The notes under the pieces are model-generated. The model was not told the origin of the DNA, made no database searches, and saw only the letters and a list, made by a program, of their open reading frames with translations. 7,027 nt of DNA. Source: Thermoflexales bacterium. GTDB taxonomy: Bacteria; Chloroflexota; Anaerolineae; S140-20. Made by a program: the position numbers and the translations under genes. The stretch spans positions 1-7,027 of the forward strand of contig WFUY01000394.1 in assembly GCA_015484715.1 (NCBI GenBank), written 5' to 3'. Of the stretch, positions 5,292 through 7,027 are shown piece after piece; the first letter of the stretch is position 1; every line of letters begins with the position of its first letter.

Positions 5292-6059
5292 ATGTTTCTT
5301 GTGTTCGTTGACGAATGCGGTTACCAGAAGAACTGGAAGCTACAGAAAAGCATTAGGCAACAGCCCTTGCATGTCGTAGCGGCCGTTGCAATAGATTCAA
5401 ATGACATTGGCCAAATGTATGAAACGATGCGCAGTGAGGTCAAAAAACTCAAGCTGCCGAAAACCAATGCGGATGCCCTTGGCAAGGGTGAAGAAATCAA
5501 GGCATCTTCGATAGATAGAGGAAAAGGGTTTTGGGGCAAAAATCAGCAATTACGAGATGAAGTGCGACGCATTTACTTGGGTCATTCGCAGGTTACGTAT
5601 TTCGTGGTGTGCATAGATAAGGTTCGTCACCTGAAAACATACTCAACCCCCGATGATCCCGCAGACCTCGGTCTGAAGCTTGTATTGGAGCGAATTCAGG
5701 GGTTTGTTGGGGAGAAAAGACAAAAAGCCCTAGTGCTGATCGATAGCAACAAACGGGAAGAAGCGGCGCAACGGAGTAAACTATTCCAGCTCATTCGTAT
5801 GGGATCAACTGGATTTGCTGTAAGCCGATTTTACGGCACCTTCTACAAGTGGAATCTACAGATGAGAGACTTGTTAGAGGTCCACTTCGGTGACAGCAAA
5901 TACTCCCTTGGGCTGCAGATAGCCGACTTTCTAGCAAGACATACGTATTCCTGGTGGAAAAACGGCAAGCAACAGAATTATCCGGGCTGGTGCTTCATCG
6001 AGCCGAGATTGTGTAAGCACCCAAATCATCAAGGGTGGGGTTACAAGGAATTTCCCTGA
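5292..6059 (+). CDS. DUF3800-family protein inserted between hsdM and hsdS
   Basis: This 255-residue soluble protein has the DUF3800 signature: an N-terminal strand ending in acidic residues, FVDECG with D7 and E8; EIKAS at 68-72; a central strand ending in aspartate, VLIDSN with D151; and the late LQIADF helix with D212. No signal peptide or membrane helix is visible. The DUF3800 function is not established to my knowledge. The spaced conserved acidic residues on strands recall RNase-H-like metal-dependent nucleases, which is inference only. The ATG lies two bases after the hsdM stop, with AAAGG at 5278-5282, and the stop is followed at once by the hsdS ribosome binding site, so it should be co-transcribed with the R-M genes. 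Four lines counted by hand are about 43-47% GC, with AAA, ATA, AGA and TTG codons frequent, unlike hsdM and hsdR. This indicates a separate and probably later origin. An accessory defence or regulatory role is suggested by position only. Confidence 0.85.
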   Translation: MFLVFVDECGYQKNWKLQKSIRQQPLHVVAAVAIDSNDIGQMYETMRSEVKKLKLPKTNADALGKGEEIKASSIDRGKGFWGKNQQLRDEVRRIYLGHSQVTYFVVCIDKVRHLKTYSTPDDPADLGLKLVLERIQGFVGEKRQKALVLIDSNKREEAAQRSKLFQLIRMGSTGFAVSRFYGTFYKWNLQMRDLLEVHFGDSKYSLGLQIADFLARHTYSWWKNGKQQNYPGWCFIEPRLCKHPNHQGWGYKEFP

Positions 6060-6060
6060 C

Positions 6061-6065
6061 GGAGG
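6061..6065 (+). promoter_or_regulatory. Ribosome binding site for hsdS
   Basis: GGAGG lies directly after the DUF3800 stop and 4 bases before ATG 6070. The nearer ATG at 6066 reads only 19 codons to a TGA and is not the start; translation from 6070 gives the full HsdS frame. Confidence 0.6.
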
Positions 6066-6069
6066 ATGT

Positions 6070-7027
6070 ATGACCGACGTACCCTACAAACTTCCCGCCG
6101 GCTGGTGCTGGGTGCGGCTGGGTGAGGTGGCGAAGCGGGAAGCCGTCCTCCTCAAGCCGAGTGATCATCCGTCCAGGCGATTCACGTATCTCGGAATGGA
6201 GCACGTCGCAGCCGGACAATGGGATGAGCCGCAAGCAGTCGAGGTCAACGGGGACGAGATCAAAAGCCAGGTTGTGGCCTTTCGTCCAGGTCTTGTCCTT
6301 TACGGTAAGCTTCGCCCCTATCTAAATAAGGTCGTCGTTCCTCGCTCGACCGGGGTAGCTTCAACGGAATTCGTGCCCATTGCTCCCCTTCCCGATGTGC
6401 TTCTCCCTGAATATCTTGGGGCATTCCTCCGCACGCCATATTTCGTGGCCTATGCTGCGAGGAACACAACGGGCAGTCGGCAACCGAGGACGCGTTTGGA
6501 CGCCCTATGGAATGCGCCCATCCCCCTCCCACCCCTTCCAGAACAGCGCCGCATCGTGGCGCGGGTTGAGGAGCTGATGGCCCGGGTGCGGGAGGCCCGC
6601 CGCCTACGGGAGGAGGCCCGCACCGAGGCCGAGCGCCTCTGGCAGTCCGTCCTCGCCGAAACCTTCCCCCGCCCCGGCTCCGACCTCCCCGAAGGCTGGC
6701 GGTGGGTGCGGTTGGGGGAGGTGTGTGAACACTTCCGGGAATCAATTGACCCGAGGCGCTATCCAGCGCGGTCTTTCTGGCTTTACAGCATTCCCGCTTA
6801 CGACGAGGAACGACAGCCGGTGGAGGCCAAGGGGTCAGAGATTGGTAGCGCGAAACTTCGAGTTTCCGTGGGGGTGTGTCTCTTTTCAAAGCTGAATCCG
6901 CGAATCCCTAGGGTATGGGTTTTGGAGACAGTTCCAGATACCGGCACTCCAGTTGCATCCACAGAGTTTATGCCCTTGGTACCGCACACAAGCGTTCTGG
7001 ATATTAAGTACTTGGGGCAGGTGCTTC
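6070..7027 (+). CDS. hsdS: Type I R-M specificity (S) subunit, 3' end beyond the window
   Basis: The frame from ATG 6070 stays open to the window edge (319 codons plus one base), so the C-terminus is missing. HsdS recognises the bipartite DNA target and holds two HsdM copies. TRD1 spans about residues 6-152, beginning LPAGWCWVRLGEV and closing with the usual TGSRQPR...L (G135-R140) and IPLPPLPEQRRIV (153-163). A long conserved charged helix follows (about 163-200, RVEELMARVREARRLREEAR), then TRD2 begins with LPEGWRWVRLGEV at 206 and continues through STEF to the edge. The missing part should contain the end of TRD2 and the second conserved helix. Counted lines show about 50-53% GC in the two TRDs against 75% in the spacer helix, consistent with TRD exchange between S genes. 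No frameshift is seen. Confidence 0.93.
   Translation, partial: MTDVPYKLPAGWCWVRLGEVAKREAVLLKPSDHPSRRFTYLGMEHVAAGQWDEPQAVEVNGDEIKSQVVAFRPGLVLYGKLRPYLNKVVVPRSTGVASTEFVPIAPLPDVLLPEYLGAFLRTPYFVAYAARNTTGSRQPRTRLDALWNAPIPLPPLPEQRRIVARVEELMARVREARRLREEARTEAERLWQSVLAETFPRPGSDLPEGWRWVRLGEVCEHFRESIDPRRYPARSFWLYSIPAYDEERQPVEAKGSEIGSAKLRVSVGVCLFSKLNPRIPRVWVLETVPDTGTPVASTEFMPLVPHTSVLDIKYLGQVL
6091..6129 (+). repeat. hsdS internal repeat, TRD1 entry (39 bp)
   Basis: These 13 codons (LPAGWCWVRLGEV) match 6685-6723 at 32 of 39 bases, exactly 198 codons apart and in frame. This is the pseudo-twofold half-repeat normal for type I S subunits. Recombination between the copies could remove or swap a TRD. Confidence 0.85.
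6685..6723 (+). repeat. hsdS internal repeat, TRD2 entry (39 bp)
   Basis: These 13 codons (LPEGWRWVRLGEV) are the partner of 6091-6129 (32/39 bases identical). They mark the start of the second TRD, immediately after the GC-rich spacer helix. Confidence 0.85.

Overview
The window holds most of a type I restriction-modification (R-M) locus, all on the + strand: hsdR (1136-3796), hsdM (3793-5289), a DUF3800-family gene (5292-6059) and the first 319 codons of hsdS (6070 to the window edge). It is preceded by about 1 kb of decayed, repeat-bearing DNA and, at the left edge, the end of an unrelated gene. The host is a high-GC bacterium: hand-counted lines in hsdR and hsdM give about 60-63% GC, and C or G dominates third codon positions. 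No rRNA or other marker allows a firm taxonomic placement.

Layout. (1) 3-137 is the C-terminus of a protein that resembles FMN-binding glutamate-synthase-like enzymes. (2) 138-470 looks like a frameshifted scrap of a five-bladed beta-propeller glycosidase-like gene. (3) 488-879 is a small module: two near-identical 38-bp repeats (37/38) flank a frameshifted excisionase-type (MerR-like helix-turn-helix) gene with a good ribosome binding site and an operator-like dyad upstream. (4) 925-1122 is a possible small ORF of unknown function ending 13 bases before hsdR. (5) 1136-7027 is the R-M operon, with spacings of -4, +2 and +10 bases between genes, which suggests one translationally coupled transcript.

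How the genes work together. HsdS chooses the DNA target through two target recognition domains (TRDs). HsdM supplies N6-adenine methylation. HsdR joins the complex to translocate and cleave unmethylated DNA. The DUF3800 protein between hsdM and hsdS has about 43-47% GC against about 60-63% around it, so it was probably acquired later, yet it is inserted without breaking the operon. Its role is unknown.

The most unusual points are: (a) HsdR carries an insert of about 85 residues resembling a carboxypeptidase-regulatory-like (transthyretin/Ig-like beta-sandwich) domain between the helicase core and the C-terminal EcoEI-type domain; (b) the DUF3800 gene sits inside the hsd operon; (c) the excisionase-like remnant is bracketed by repeats just upstream, suggesting how the island arrived or rearranged. 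No promoter, terminator, tRNA or CRISPR array could be supported with confidence.
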